From an uncultured Nitriliruptoraceae bacterium (lineage in GTDB: Bacteria > Actinomycetota > Nitriliruptoria > Nitriliruptorales > Nitriliruptoraceae), in contig CAJXTG010000010.1 of the NCBI GenBank assembly GCA_913060655.1, positions 1 to 49,413 of the forward strand: 49,413 nt of DNA. Direction: 5' to 3'. The notes beneath the pieces were generated by a model. The model did no database searches and was not told the origin of the DNA. It saw nothing but the letters and a program-made list of their open reading frames with translations. This document shows, in pieces, positions 7,638 to 15,583 of this stretch; the first letter of the stretch is position 1; the number at the start of each line of letters is the position of its first letter. The position numbers and the translations under genes were made by a program.

Positions 7638-8660
7638 TCACGGCGTGGTCGACAGCTCCCCGGCGATGATCGCCGCGCGCAGCTCGTCGAGCTCGGCCTT
7701 GAGCTCGTCGGGCACCTGGCTGTCGAAGTCGTGGAACGGCGCGATGCCGACCCCGGCGTTCTCCAGCGTGCCGACGTAGTTGCCGCCGGCGAAGGTGCCG
7801 TCCTGGACCGACGCGATCACGTCGAAGGTGGCGTTGTCCATCTTCTTCTCCACCGACGTCAGCGTGATGCTGCCGAAGTCGGTCGACGTGTACCCATCGG
7901 TGTCGACCCAGATCAGCTTGCCCGAGCCGAAGTCCTCGATGGCGGTCCCGGCGCCGAGGCCGGCAGGACCGGCGACCGGCAGGATGATGTCCGCGCCGTT
8001 CTGCAGCATCTCGGACGTCCCGGCGTTGCCCAGGTCGGCGGCCTCGAAGGAGCCGATGAACACCCCGTCGGTGCCGTCCCAGCCGAGCACCTCGACGTCG
8101 GTGCCCTTCACGCTGTTGTAGTGGTTGGCGCCGGCGAGGAACCCGTCCATGAACACGCTGACGGTCGGGATGTTGATCCCGCCCCACGTGCCGATGGTGC
8201 CGGTCTCCGACATCCCGGCGGCGGCGTAGCCCGCGAGGAACGCGGCCTCATCGGTGTTGAAGATGATGCCCTGCAGGTTGTCGTAGCTGGTCTCGTAGGC
8301 GAAGTCGACGATCGCGAACGCCTGGTCGGGGTTCTCCTGGGCGAACCGCTCCGTCGCCTCACCGAGGAGGAACCCGACGGTGATGATCACGTCGCAGCCC
8401 TCGTCGATGAACGCCTGGATGTTCGGGTCGTAGTCGGCCTCGGAGGTCGACTCGAGGTACTTGATCTCGGCGCCCAGCTCCTCCTCAGCCCGCTGGAACC
8501 CTTCCCAGACGGTCTGGTTGAACGAGCGGTCGTCGATCCCACCGGTGTCGGTGATCTGGCAGGCCTTGAACCCGGCCGCCTCGTCCTCGCCACCGCAGGC
8601 ACTGAGGACGAGCGCGCCGGCGGCGACGAGCGCCAGCGGGGCACGTGCGATGCTGCGCAT
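7638..8660 (-). CDS. BMP-family substrate-binding lipoprotein (purine nucleoside receptor type)
   Basis: A 340-residue lipoprotein with a short signal sequence and lipobox LSAC (Cys22 becomes the lipidated N-terminus), followed by an acidic linker. The mature part has the basic-membrane-protein family opening ITDTGGIDDRSFNQTVWEGF and later ADIILPVAGPAGLG and LIWVDTDGY blocks, as in PnrA/TmpC/BmpA purine nucleoside receptors. It would capture nucleosides outside the membrane and hand them to the ABC transporter encoded downstream (5993-3553). AAGGA lies eight bases before the ATG, and a -10-like TAGTAT sits at 8751-8756. Substrate is assigned by family, not proven. Confidence 0.9.
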   Translation of the reverse strand: MRSIARAPLALVAAGALVLSACGGEDEAAGFKACQITDTGGIDDRSFNQTVWEGFQRAEEELGAEIKYLESTSEADYDPNIQAFIDEGCDVIITVGFLLGEATERFAQENPDQAFAIVDFAYETSYDNLQGIIFNTDEAAFLAGYAAAGMSETGTIGTWGGINIPTVSVFMDGFLAGANHYNSVKGTDVEVLGWDGTDGVFIGSFEAADLGNAGTSEMLQNGADIILPVAGPAGLGAGTAIEDFGSGKLIWVDTDGYTSTDFGSITLTSVEKKMDNATFDVIASVQDGTFAGGNYVGTLENAGVGIAPFHDFDSQVPDELKAELDELRAAIIAGELSTTP

Positions 8661-8750
8661 GGTGTGTGTCCTTGTCGTCTGGATCCCGGTGGCCGCGGTG
8701 CGGTCCGGGACTCCCTCGGCCGCGCCTCCTGGTGCGGCCCCACGGGCACG

Positions 8751-8756
8751 ATACTA
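8751..8756 (-). promoter_or_regulatory. candidate -10 box (TAGTAT) of the BMP lipoprotein gene
   Basis: This is a rare AT-rich hexamer in a GC-rich 159-base intergenic region, about 90 bases before the ATG. It would give a leader of roughly 80 bases; no riboswitch fold was recognised there. Confidence 0.4.
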
Positions 8757-8794
8757 CGACGGTCGTCGGCGACGCGGGAGGCCGAGGTCCCTGC

Positions 8795-8818
8795 CCGCCC
8801 CGCGGCGCCGCGGGGCGG
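8795..8818 (-). terminator. 24-bp perfect palindrome ending the ahcY transcript
   Basis: A 12-bp arm (CCGCCCCGCGGC) meets its exact reverse complement with no spacer. It lies one base beyond the ahcY stop codon (8820-8822) on the minus strand. It could fold as a hairpin in RNA, though the centre must open to make a loop. A terminator is the likely role. Confidence 0.7.
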
Positions 8819-8819
8819 C

Positions 8820-10148
8820 TCAGTACCGGTAGCTGTCGTCCTTGTAGGGGCCCTCGACGGCGACGCCCAGGTAGTCCGCCTGGTCGGTGCTGAGCTCCGT
8901 GAGCCGCGCGCCGATCCGCCCCAGGTGCAGCCGGGCGACCTCCTCGTCCAGGTGCCGCGGCAGGACGGTCACCTCGGTCTTGTAGTCCTCGTGGTGCTGC
9001 CACAGCTCGAGCTGGGCGAGCACCTGGTTGGTGAACGACGTCGACATCACGAACGACGAGTGCCCGGTGGCGTTGCCCAGGTTGACGAGCCGGCCCTCCG
9101 ACAGCAGCACGACGCTGCGGTCGTTGGGCAGGTGGATGAGGTCGACCTGCGGCTTGACGTTCGTCCAGGGGAACTCCCGCAGGGCCTCCACCTGGATCTC
9201 GGTGTCGAAGTGGCCGATGTTGCACAGGATCGCGTGGTCCTTCATGTCCAGGACGTGCTCCTTGGTGACCACCGACATGTTGCCGGTCGCGGTGACGACG
9301 ATGTCGGCCTCGCCGACGACGTCCTCCATCCGCACGACCCGGTAGCCCTCCATCGCCGCCTGCAGGGCGTTGATCGGGTCGACCTCGGTGACGTGCACGG
9401 TCGCCCCGAGCGCGTCGAGGGCCTGGGCGCAGCCCTTGCCGACGTCCCCGAAGCCGGCGACGACGGCGACCTTGCCGGCGATCATGACGTCGGTGCCCCG
9501 CTTGATCCCGTCGATGAGCGACTCGCGGCAGCCGTAGAGGTTGTCGAACTTCGACTTCGTCACCGAGTCGTTGACGTTGATCGCCGGGATGCGCAGCAGC
9601 CCCTGCTTCTGCCACTGCCGCAGCTGCTTGACGCCGGTGGTCGTCTCCTCGGACACGCCGAGGATGTCGGGCAGCAGCTCGGGGTGCTGCTCGTGGACGA
9701 CGGCGGTCATGTCGCCCCCGTCGTCGAGGAGCAGGTTGGGACCCCGGCCGTCGGGCCACTGCAGCGTCTGCTCCACGCACCACCAGTACTCCTCCTCCGT
9801 CTCCCCCTTCCAGGCGAACACGGGGACGCCGGCCGCGGCGATGGCCGCCGCCGCCTCGTCCTGGGTGGAGAAGATGTTGCAGGACGACCAGCGGACGTCG
9901 GCGCCGAGGTCGACCAGCGTCTCGATCAGCACCGCCGTCTGCACCGTCATGTGCAGGCAGCCGGCGATCCGCGCCCCTTCGAGCGGCCGCTGGCCGGCGT
10001 AGCGCTCCCGCAGGGCCATCAGCCCGGGCATCTCGTGCTCGGCGAGGCCGATCTCACGGCGTCCGAGGTCGGCGAGGGAGAGGTCGTGGACCTCGAAGTC
10101 CTCGGACGGGTAGCGGCGCTCGAACGGCGCGTCGGCAGGCTGGGACAC
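8820..10148 (-). CDS. ahcY: adenosylhomocysteinase (S-adenosylhomocysteine hydrolase)
   Basis: An NAD-dependent enzyme that splits S-adenosylhomocysteine into adenosine and homocysteine, recycling the by-product of methylation. Visible hallmarks are [48 protein letters not shown], the NAD-binding [13 protein letters not shown] and the nearly invariant C-terminus YKDDSYRY, whose Lys and Tyr complete the neighbouring NAD site. The GTG at 10148 is chosen (442 residues) because AGGAG lies six bases upstream. An in-frame ATG at 10199 would add 17 residues but has poorly spaced GGAG. The nucleoside transporter is next downstream, and a palindromic terminator abuts the stop. Confidence 0.93.
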   Translation of the reverse strand: MSQPADAPFERRYPSEDFEVHDLSLADLGRREIGLAEHEMPGLMALRERYAGQRPLEGARIAGCLHMTVQTAVLIETLVDLGADVRWSSCNIFSTQDEAAAAIAAAGVPVFAWKGETEEEYWWCVEQTLQWPDGRGPNLLLDDGGDMTAVVHEQHPELLPDILGVSEETTTGVKQLRQWQKQGLLRIPAINVNDSVTKSKFDNLYGCRESLIDGIKRGTDVMIAGKVAVVAGFGDVGKGCAQALDALGATVHVTEVDPINALQAAMEGYRVVRMEDVVGEADIVVTATGNMSVVTKEHVLDMKDHAILCNIGHFDTEIQVEALREFPWTNVKPQVDLIHLPNDRSVVLLSEGRLVNLGNATGHSSFVMSTSFTNQVLAQLELWQHHEDYKTEVTVLPRHLDEEVARLHLGRIGARLTELSTDQADYLGVAVEGPYKDDSYRY

Positions 10149-10251
10149 GGCGGACTCCTGGGGGGTGCGGCCCACGGGGGGCCGGTCGACGGCGGACATG
10201 CTCCGGCCGGACTCGACCTTCGCGCACGCGTGCAGTGTGCCCGATGGGCGC

Positions 10252-10989
10252 TCAGGGTGCCGAGAGGCGGGACACGGGGGCCGCCGCGGCGATCATGCGC
10301 ACGTCGCGCTCGGCCTCGCGGTCGAGCAGGCCCAGGAACGCACGTCGTGGCACGGTGACCGCGCCGAGGCTGCGCAGGTGCGGCGTCGGCAGCTGCACGT
10401 CGAGCAGCGTCCCACCGGCGGCGGCGAAGCGGCGGGCGAGGTCGAGCAGCGCGACCTTCGACGCGTCGGGCCGGCGGGAGAACATCGACTCCCCCGTGAG
10501 GACCCCGCCGACCTGGACGCCGTAGACGCCACCGACCAGCGTGTCCCCCTCCCAGACCTCGAGGGAGCGCACCCAGCCGAGCGCGGCCAGCTCCAGGTAG
10601 GCGTCGCGCAGCTCCGCGGTGATCCAGGTGCCCTCGCGCCGTTCCCCACAGCCGGCGATGACGCCGCCGGGGTCCGCATCGACCGTCGTGCGCCAGCCGG
10701 ACCGGCGCAGCGTGCGTCGCAGGCTGCGGCTGACGTGGAAGCGGTCGGGGACGAGGACGGCCCGCGGGTCCGGGCTGAACCACAGCAGCGGCAGACCGTC
10801 GTGCGGCCACGGGAACACGCCTCGCCGGTAGGCCGCCACGAGCGTGGCGACGTCGAGGTCCGCACCGACCCCCACGATCCCGTCCGCGTCGGCCCGTTCC
10901 GGGTCGAGGTCCCAGCGGCACGGGGCGACGGGGCGCGGTGCGTCCACGCGTCGGGTCGCAGAGCCCTCTCCGCCCTCGTCCGCCGCCAT
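10252..10989 (-). CDS. aat: leucyl/phenylalanyl-tRNA-protein transferase
   Basis: A 245-residue enzyme of the bacterial N-degron pathway. It transfers Leu or Phe from aminoacyl-tRNA to proteins beginning with Lys or Arg, making them ClpS/ClpAP substrates. Diagnostic blocks are [56 protein letters not shown] and [20 protein letters not shown]. The first 25 residues are a poorly conserved acidic lead-in, so the true start could be slightly downstream; the ATG at 10989 has only weak Shine-Dalgarno support. It is divergent from murJ across a 30-bp palindrome. ClpS, the adaptor that reads these N-degrons, is encoded about 2.3 kb away. Confidence 0.9.
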   Translation of the reverse strand: MAADEGGEGSATRRVDAPRPVAPCRWDLDPERADADGIVGVGADLDVATLVAAYRRGVFPWPHDGLPLLWFSPDPRAVLVPDRFHVSRSLRRTLRRSGWRTTVDADPGGVIAGCGERREGTWITAELRDAYLELAALGWVRSLEVWEGDTLVGGVYGVQVGGVLTGESMFSRRPDASKVALLDLARRFAAAGGTLLDVQLPTPHLRSLGAVTVPRRAFLGLLDREAERDVRMIAAAAPVSRLSAP

Positions 10990-11010
10990 GCGCGTCCGCC
11001 CGTCGGTGCT

Positions 11011-11040
11011 GCGCCCGACGCTAGCGCTAGCGTCGGGCGC
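11011..11040. promoter_or_regulatory. 30-bp perfect palindrome, candidate operator with symmetric divergent promoters
   Basis: GCGCCCGACGCTAGC is followed immediately by its exact reverse complement, giving a 30-bp perfect dyad between divergent aat and murJ. Each strand therefore carries the -10-like hexamer TAGCGT (11028-11033 plus; 11018-11023 minus). These would give leaders of about 45 bases for murJ and 20 bases for aat. The arms are too perfect for chance and could be bound by a dimeric regulator. Confidence 0.65.
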
Positions 11041-11085
11041 GGCGACGCTCGGACCGGTGTGCGGCGGGCGGTGGAGACGCGACGG

Positions 11086-12768
11086 ATGCCCCCCGACGCT
11101 GGTGCGGACGAGCGCCTCGCCCGGGCGTCGGGCGCGGTCGGGGCGGCCATCCTCCTGTCCCGCCTCGCCGGACTCCTCCGGGAGAAGCTGCTGGCCTTCC
11201 ACCTGGGGACGGGGCTGGCCGCCGAGGCGTTCCGCGCGGCCCTGCGCATCCCCAACCTGCTGCAGAACCTGCTCGGCGACGGGGTGCTGTCCGGCGCGTT
11301 CGTCCCGACCTACGCCCGCATGGTCGACGAGGGGCGGACGGAGGAGGCGGGGCGTCTCGCCGGGGCCGTCGCCGCGCTGCTCGTGCTGGTCACCGGGGTC
11401 CTCGTCACCGTCGGCGTCCTCCTCGCCGACCCGCTCACCCGGCTGCTGACACCGGGGTTCCCCGCCGGCTCCGACAAGGCGGCGCTCACGGCGACGCTCG
11501 TGCGCGTCCTCACCCCCTCGCTGGGCTTCCTGGTGCTCGCCGCATGGTCCCTCGGCGTGCTCAACGCCCACCGGCGGTTCTTCCGCGCCTACGTCGCCCC
11601 GGTGCTGTGGAACGCCAGCATCATCGTCGCCCTCACCGTCGGTGCGGCCGTCGGCCGTGGCGGGGACGACCTCGCGCTGACCGTCGCGGGCGGCGCGCTG
11701 GCGGGCGCCGTGCTCCAGCTGGCGTCCCAGCTGCCGGCGGTCCGCCGCCTCACCCGCCTGGCCTGGCCCCGCCTCCGCAGCACCGTGCCCGGGCTGCGGC
11801 AGGTGCTGCGCGCGTCCGTCGGCGTCATCGCCGGCCGTGGTGTCGTCCAGCTGTCCGCCTACCTCGACCTCGCGATCGCGTCGCTGCTGGCCGCCGGCGC
11901 CGTCGCGGCGCTCGGCTACGCCCAGGTGCTCTACCTGCTGCCCGTCAGCCTGTTCGGGATGAGCGTCGCCGCCGCGGCGCTCCCCGACCTCGCCGCCCGA
12001 CGGCCGGACCACGACCCTCGGCACCTCGCCGGCGTCGACCGTGGCCTGGCCCGCATCGCGGCGTTCGTCGTCCCCACGGTCGCCGCCTACCTGTTCCTCG
12101 CCCGGGAGCTCGTCACGGTCCTCTACGGCGGCGGGGCGTTCGGCGCGCCGGCCGTCCGTCAGGTCGCCGCCGTCCTGATGGCGTACGCCGTCGGACTGCT
12201 GGCGACGACCCAGTCCCGCCTGCTGCAGTCGACGCTGCACGCGATGGACGACACCCGGACGCCGGCGCTCGTCGCGGCCGTGCGGGTCGGCGTCGCGACC
12301 GTGGTGGGCGTGCTGCTGATGCTGTGGCTCGACGCGTTCCGCTGGGACGCCGACGGCCTCGTGCGGGTCGCGGAACCGGGGACGCTGGACCGCACGGCCA
12401 GGGCGGCGGCCGCCTCCCTCCACCGGCTGGGTGCGGTCGGGCTGGCGCTGGGCGCGTCGGTGGGCGCCTGGACGGAATGGTGGCTGCTGCGCAGGGCGCT
12501 CGCACGGCGGACCGGCGCCCCGCCCCGCCCGCTCGGTGCCGCCCGCCCGCTGCTCGCGGCCCTGGGGGTGCCCCTCGGGGTGCCGCTCGGTGTGCGACTC
12601 GCGGAGCCGCTGGCGGCCGCCCCCCTGCCGTCGGCGCTCGGTGCGGCGGTGGCGACCGTGCCGTCGCTCGTCCTCGTCGCGCTCGCCGCGCTGCTCCTCG
12701 GCCTCGACGACCTGCCGGGCGTGGGCGCCGTGCGCCGGCGGTTCGGGGGCCTCATCCGGGGTCGATGA
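11086..12768 (+). CDS. murJ: lipid II flippase (MurJ/MviN family)
   Basis: A 560-residue MOP-superfamily transporter that flips lipid II across the cytoplasmic membrane for peptidoglycan synthesis. The N-terminus shows the family blocks ILLSRLAGLLREKLLAFHLG, AFRAALRIPNLLQNLLGDG and LSGAFVPTYARMVDEG. About 14 hydrophobic helices follow. Unlike long mycobacterial MurJ, it has no C-terminal pseudokinase domain and ends soon after the last helices (RRRFGGLIRGR). The ATG at 11086 is used because GGAGA lies eight bases upstream; a GTG at 11071 is possible. The 3' end overlaps the convergent DUF2017 gene by 17 bases. Confidence 0.9.
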   Translation: MPPDAGADERLARASGAVGAAILLSRLAGLLREKLLAFHLGTGLAAEAFRAALRIPNLLQNLLGDGVLSGAFVPTYARMVDEGRTEEAGRLAGAVAALLVLVTGVLVTVGVLLADPLTRLLTPGFPAGSDKAALTATLVRVLTPSLGFLVLAAWSLGVLNAHRRFFRAYVAPVLWNASIIVALTVGAAVGRGGDDLALTVAGGALAGAVLQLASQLPAVRRLTRLAWPRLRSTVPGLRQVLRASVGVIAGRGVVQLSAYLDLAIASLLAAGAVAALGYAQVLYLLPVSLFGMSVAAAALPDLAARRPDHDPRHLAGVDRGLARIAAFVVPTVAAYLFLARELVTVLYGGGAFGAPAVRQVAAVLMAYAVGLLATTQSRLLQSTLHAMDDTRTPALVAAVRVGVATVVGVLLMLWLDAFRWDADGLVRVAEPGTLDRTARAAAASLHRLGAVGLALGASVGAWTEWWLLRRALARRTGAPPRPLGAARPLLAALGVPLGVPLGVRLAEPLAAAPLPSALGAAVATVPSLVLVALAALLLGLDDLPGVGAVRRRFGGLIRGR

Positions 12769-13243
12769 ACTCGATCATCCCGCCCTGCAACCAGGCGAGG
12801 GCGTCGAGCAGGCGGGCGGCGTCGCCGCCGTCGGACCGTTCGGCCCGCTCGGCCGCGAGGTCGGCCCGTGGGAGGGTCGCGGCGAGCGCGAGGCGCAGGT
12901 CGTTGAGGGCCTCGACGGTGCGCATCGCCACGTCGCGGTCGAGGGTCACGTCGAGCCCCTCGGCGGTCCCACCGGCGAGCAGCGTGACGAACGCGTCGAG
13001 CCGGGCCTCACGCCCCGTCAAGAGGTCCTCCCGCAGCAGCCCGCGGAGCTCCGTGTCGACGGTGTCGTCACCGCGGGAGGCGGCCGGCAGCAGCGGCGCG
13101 AGGACCGTGTCGTCGTCCTCCGGCCGGGCCCGGGCGGTGGCGATGCGGTCGCGGAGGCCGCGCGCCAGTGAGGTCAGGACGTCGACCTCGGCGGCGGCCA
13201 GCACCAGTCCGAGCCCGTCGGGACGGGGTTCGAGCCGGGCCAT
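12752..13243 (-). CDS. DUF2017 family protein, partner gene of clpS
   Basis: A 163-residue soluble protein of the DUF2017 family, recognised from its opening (RLEPRPDGLGLVLAAAEVDVLTSL), its middle (LRGLLREDLL) and an RTVEALNDLRLALA segment. The function is unknown. It is regularly encoded directly after clpS in Actinomycetota, which suggests a link to N-degron recognition or Clp protease control. Its ATG shares one base with the clpS stop codon (TGATG), so translation is coupled. It consists mostly of charged helices, with no catalytic motif seen. Confidence 0.8.
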   Translation of the reverse strand: MARLEPRPDGLGLVLAAAEVDVLTSLARGLRDRIATARARPEDDDTVLAPLLPAASRGDDTVDTELRGLLREDLLTGREARLDAFVTLLAGGTAEGLDVTLDRDVAMRTVEALNDLRLALAATLPRADLAAERAERSDGGDAARLLDALAWLQGGMIEFIDPG

Positions 13244-13581
13244 CAGACGTCACGTTCGAGGGAGGCCTGCAGCCCGTACCCGTGCAGCTGCGCGACGTGC
13301 AGCTCCGCGGGCTCCCGCGGCTCCTCCGCGACGACGGCACGACCCTCATGGTGGACCTGCAGCATGAGCTGCTCGGCGCGGGCCCGCGAATGGCCGAACA
13401 CGCGCTGCAGCACGAGGGTCACGTACGACATCAGGTTGACCGGGTCGTCCCAGACGACGACCAGCCAGTCGCGCGCCGACGCGTCGGCCTCGTCGGTGTC
13501 GGGACGGACCGCCGGGTCGGTGACCGGGTCGAGCACCGGCGTCGCCGCAGCCAGGGCTGCGGGCACCGGCGCGGGCGTCAT
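13243..13581 (-). CDS. clpS: ATP-dependent Clp protease adaptor ClpS
   Basis: A 112-residue adaptor that binds N-terminal Leu, Phe, Trp or Tyr and delivers the protein to the Clp unfoldase. The core is clear: VVWDDPVNLMSYVTLVLQRVF (the DDxxN residues that grip the N-degron amino group), then AEQLMLQVHHEGRAVV and HVAQLHGYGLQASLE. The first 38 residues are a long Ala/Pro-rich, disordered-looking extension. The gene lies 10 bases after the cold-shock-domain gene and overlaps DUF2017 by one base. With Aat in the same window, an active Leu/Phe N-degron branch is likely. Confidence 0.93.
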   Translation of the reverse strand: MTPAPVPAALAAATPVLDPVTDPAVRPDTDEADASARDWLVVVWDDPVNLMSYVTLVLQRVFGHSRARAEQLMLQVHHEGRAVVAEEPREPAELHVAQLHGYGLQASLERDV

Positions 13582-13591
13582 CGGCGGCGGG

Positions 13592-13894
13592 TCAGCGCCG
13601 GCGGCGCCGGGCCATCCGCCGCTGCCGCTCCGCGTCCTCCAGCGCGTCCCACGACGGCGGTGCGGTCATCGTCCGGCCGACCGGCGAACCCGCCGGCGCC
13701 GCACGGGTCACGGTCACCGACGCGACGGCACGGCGGTTCCCCGCCGTCTCCGCCGGCTCGAACTCGACCTCGTCGCCCGCACCGAGCGCGCCGGAGGCGG
13801 CGGCCGCCGGGACGTAGTACTCGTCGCCGTCCTCGGAGACGAGGAACCCGAAGCGACGCTTCGCGTCGTACATCCTGATGCGTCCGGTGGCCAT
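13592..13894 (-). CDS. cold-shock-domain nucleic-acid-binding protein with basic C-terminus
   Basis: A 100-residue protein. Residues 1-65 form a divergent cold-shock domain: GRIRMYDAKRRFGFL matches RNP1-like KGFGFI with Arg-Arg-Phe-Gly-Phe retained, followed by the EYYVPAAAASG region where RNP2 normally lies. The tail contains DALEDAERQRRMARRRRR, a basic stretch likely to bind nucleic acid. It probably acts as an RNA or single-stranded-DNA binder. GAAGGA lies nine bases before the ATG, and a TAGACT -10-like site lies about 70 bases upstream. It is probably the first gene of a csd-clpS-DUF2017 transcript. Confidence 0.8.
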   Translation of the reverse strand: MATGRIRMYDAKRRFGFLVSEDGDEYYVPAAAASGALGAGDEVEFEPAETAGNRRAVASVTVTRAAPAGSPVGRTMTAPPSWDALEDAERQRRMARRRRR

Positions 13895-13960
13895 GCGTGG
13901 GCGTCCTTCGTGGTCTGAGCGGGGGCGCGACCCGGAGCGCCGGGTCGCCGCAGCGCGAGG

Positions 13961-13966
13961 AGTCTA
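13961..13966 (-). promoter_or_regulatory. candidate -10 box (TAGACT) for the csd-clpS-DUF2017 genes
   Basis: TAGACT on the minus strand lies in the 91-base gap after the ParS-like gene, about 67 bases before the cold-shock-domain ATG. The same hexamer is found before arc. Confidence 0.45.
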
Positions 13967-13985
13967 GCGCCGTGGGCGGCGCCGG

Positions 13986-14267
13986 TCAGCCCTGGGCGGC
14001 CAGGTAGGCGCGCAGGGCGTCGAGCACGTCGTCGGCGTGCCCGTCGGCGAGCGCGGTCAGCGGGTCGCGGTCGCCGAGCCGCCGTGACGGTGTCGTCAGC
14101 CACGTCGCGCACTGCTGCGGGGTGACCCAGCCCTGCAGGATCCGCAGGGCGTCCGCCGCGACGGCGACCGCGTCGGCGCCGCCGGCCGCGAGGACCCGGT
14201 CGACGGGCGCGTCACCGACGAGTTCGCGCAGCTCCGCCTCGTCGTCCAGCGGTTCGTCGCGGTACAC
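13986..14267 (-). CDS. small ParS/MbcA-like (DUF2384-type) protein without adjacent toxin
   Basis: A 93-residue protein whose second half resembles the toxin-binding domain of Xre/MbcA/ParS antitoxins: WLTTPSRRLGDRDPLTALADG fits the WLxTPNxxLGGxxPLxLL pattern, followed by a short helix (DDVLDALRAYLAAQG). The N-terminal half (residues 1-45) is helical and acidic and does not look like a classical HTH. No RES-domain toxin, the usual partner, is next to it. It starts with GTG one base after the stop of the coiled-coil gene (TGACGTG), so it belongs to the nuclease operon. The antitoxin-fold call is moderate; the function is unknown. Confidence 0.6.
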   Translation of the reverse strand: MYRDEPLDDEAELRELVGDAPVDRVLAAGGADAVAVAADALRILQGWVTPQQCATWLTTPSRRLGDRDPLTALADGHADDVLDALRAYLAAQG

Positions 14268-14268
14268 G

Positions 14269-14598
14269 TCAGGCCCCGCCGAGGACGTCGTGGTGACGTT
14301 CGCACTCGGCCACGAACGCCTCCGCCGCGGCGATGCGCGCGGGCAGCCGTTCCCGCTCGTCCTCGAGGAGCGCCAGGCGACGCTGCACCGCGTCCGCCAG
14401 CTCCGTGTCCGAGCCGCGCAGGACCCGTCGCATGCGCGTGGCGATCCCGTCGCGCAGTGCCGCCTCCTCCCGCAGCGTCCGCTCGAGACGTCGCCGCTCG
14501 TCCGCGAGGTACTCGTCGTAGCGGCGCAGCGCGTCGAGCTCCTCCCGTGCGCGGAGCAGCGCGAAGTAGGCGGCCTCGCGCTCGGCGTGCTCAGCCAC
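14269..14598 (-). CDS. coiled-coil protein of unknown function
   Basis: A 109-residue, almost wholly helical, charged protein: heptad-like segments such as LLRAREELDALRRYDEYLADE and RRLERTLREEAALRDG point to a long coiled coil. I do not recognise a family. The start is GTG at 14598, eight bases inside the end of the nuclease gene, chosen because an unusually strong purine run (GGAGGGGGG-type) precedes it. It lies between a RecB-like nuclease and a ParS-like protein and is probably translated with both. A structural partner of the nuclease is one possibility, but this is only inference. Confidence 0.65.
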   Translation of the reverse strand: MAEHAEREAAYFALLRAREELDALRRYDEYLADERRRLERTLREEAALRDGIATRMRRVLRGSDTELADAVQRRLALLEDERERLPARIAAAEAFVAECERHHDVLGGA

Positions 14599-15583
14599 GT
14601 CCCCCTCCCCCCTCCGGTGGCTCGACGTCGTCCCCTGCGAGCCGCTGCACGGCCCCCTCCAGCTGTGCGAGACGGCGGGCGTCCCGCACGATGCTGCGTC
14701 GCAGGCGGTCACGCTCGCTCCGTGCGCGGCCCAGCACCTCGTCGTCGGACCCACCCGCCGGCTGCCACGCCGGGCAGATCGACCGGTAGTCGCACCAGTC
14801 ACACAGGCGGTGCGGGGTCGCCGCGTCCTCACCGGCGCGGATCCGTGCCGCGACGCGCGCGATGCGCTCCGGCACCGCCGCGAGATCGAGCTCCGTGGTC
14901 GGCACGACCACCGACACGCCGGGGACGACGAAGTCCAGCGCCACCGTGTCCGGCAGGGTCCCGTACAGCTCGCGGGTCGCGAGCGCGTAGATCGCGAGCT
15001 GCAGCGACGAGCGCACCTGGCTGCGGGTCCGCGCCCGGCGGTTCGTCTTGTAGTCGATCACGTGGAGCGCACCCGCGTCGTCGACGTCGACCCGGTCGAT
15101 CGCGCCGACGACGACGACGTCGTCGGGGAACGGGAGCTCGAACCACGCCTCCGTCGCGGCGGGGAGGCGGAAGCCCTCGCGCACGACCCGCGCGTGGAAC
15201 GCCGTGACGATCTCCCGGGCGTGCCGGTAGGCGGTCAGCTGCTCGTCACGGGTGACCTCCGCGTACCCCGAGGAGTCCCACACGTCCTTCAGCGTGGCGA
15301 GCAGCGCCTCGAGCGGCGGCAGCTCCGGGTGCTTGCGGTCGTAGAGCCACTCGAGCGCCGCATGGATCGACGACCCGAACGACAGCTGGGGGGCGGGCGC
15401 CTGGGGCAGCCCGTCGACGTACTGGTAGCGGAAGAGGCGTGGGCAGCGTTCGAAGGTGTCGACACGGGTGAAGGACAGCCGCAGCCGGCCCTCCGCATCC
15501 CGCAGCGGGTCCGGTGGCGTCTCGCCGAGGAGGTCGTCGAGGACCGCGGCCGCCTCCGTCGTGGGCGCGTCGCCGTCAGGCAC
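14591..15583 (-). CDS. RecB-like PD-(D/E)XK exonuclease with Fe-S-type cysteines
   Basis: A 330-residue single-domain nuclease of the Cas4/AddB-RecB family. The opening LSFTRVDTFERCPRLFRYQYV carries the first cluster cysteine. VGAIDRVDVDDAGALHVIDYKTNRR gives the catalytic Asp...Asp-Tyr-Lys motif, LQLAIYALA is motif IV (QxxxY-like), and CDWCDYRSICP supplies three more cysteines for a 4Fe-4S cluster. The last 60 residues form a charged helix beyond the normal domain. It is expected to degrade or process DNA ends. GTG start at 15583 overlaps hisN by eight bases. No helicase domain is present, so it may act with other repair proteins. Confidence 0.85.
   Translation of the reverse strand: MPDGDAPTTEAAAVLDDLLGETPPDPLRDAEGRLRLSFTRVDTFERCPRLFRYQYVDGLPQAPAPQLSFGSSIHAALEWLYDRKHPELPPLEALLATLKDVWDSSGYAEVTRDEQLTAYRHAREIVTAFHARVVREGFRLPAATEAWFELPFPDDVVVVGAIDRVDVDDAGALHVIDYKTNRRARTRSQVRSSLQLAIYALATRELYGTLPDTVALDFVVPGVSVVVPTTELDLAAVPERIARVAARIRAGEDAATPHRLCDWCDYRSICPAWQPAGGSDDEVLGRARSERDRLRRSIVRDARRLAQLEGAVQRLAGDDVEPPEGGGGRG

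Noticed and set aside
3940-7669. Long plus-strand open frames opposite the ABC transporter genes
   Set aside because: They are Arg/Asp/Gln-rich shadow translations with no domain, opposite clearly homologous transporter genes.
10200-10260. SAH or SAM riboswitch upstream of ahcY
   Set aside because: The short leader has no pairing pattern or conserved core resembling a known SAH or SAM aptamer.
13986-14267. Complete RES-MbcA/Xre toxin-antitoxin pair
   Set aside because: No RES-domain toxin is encoded on either side; only the antitoxin-like half is present.
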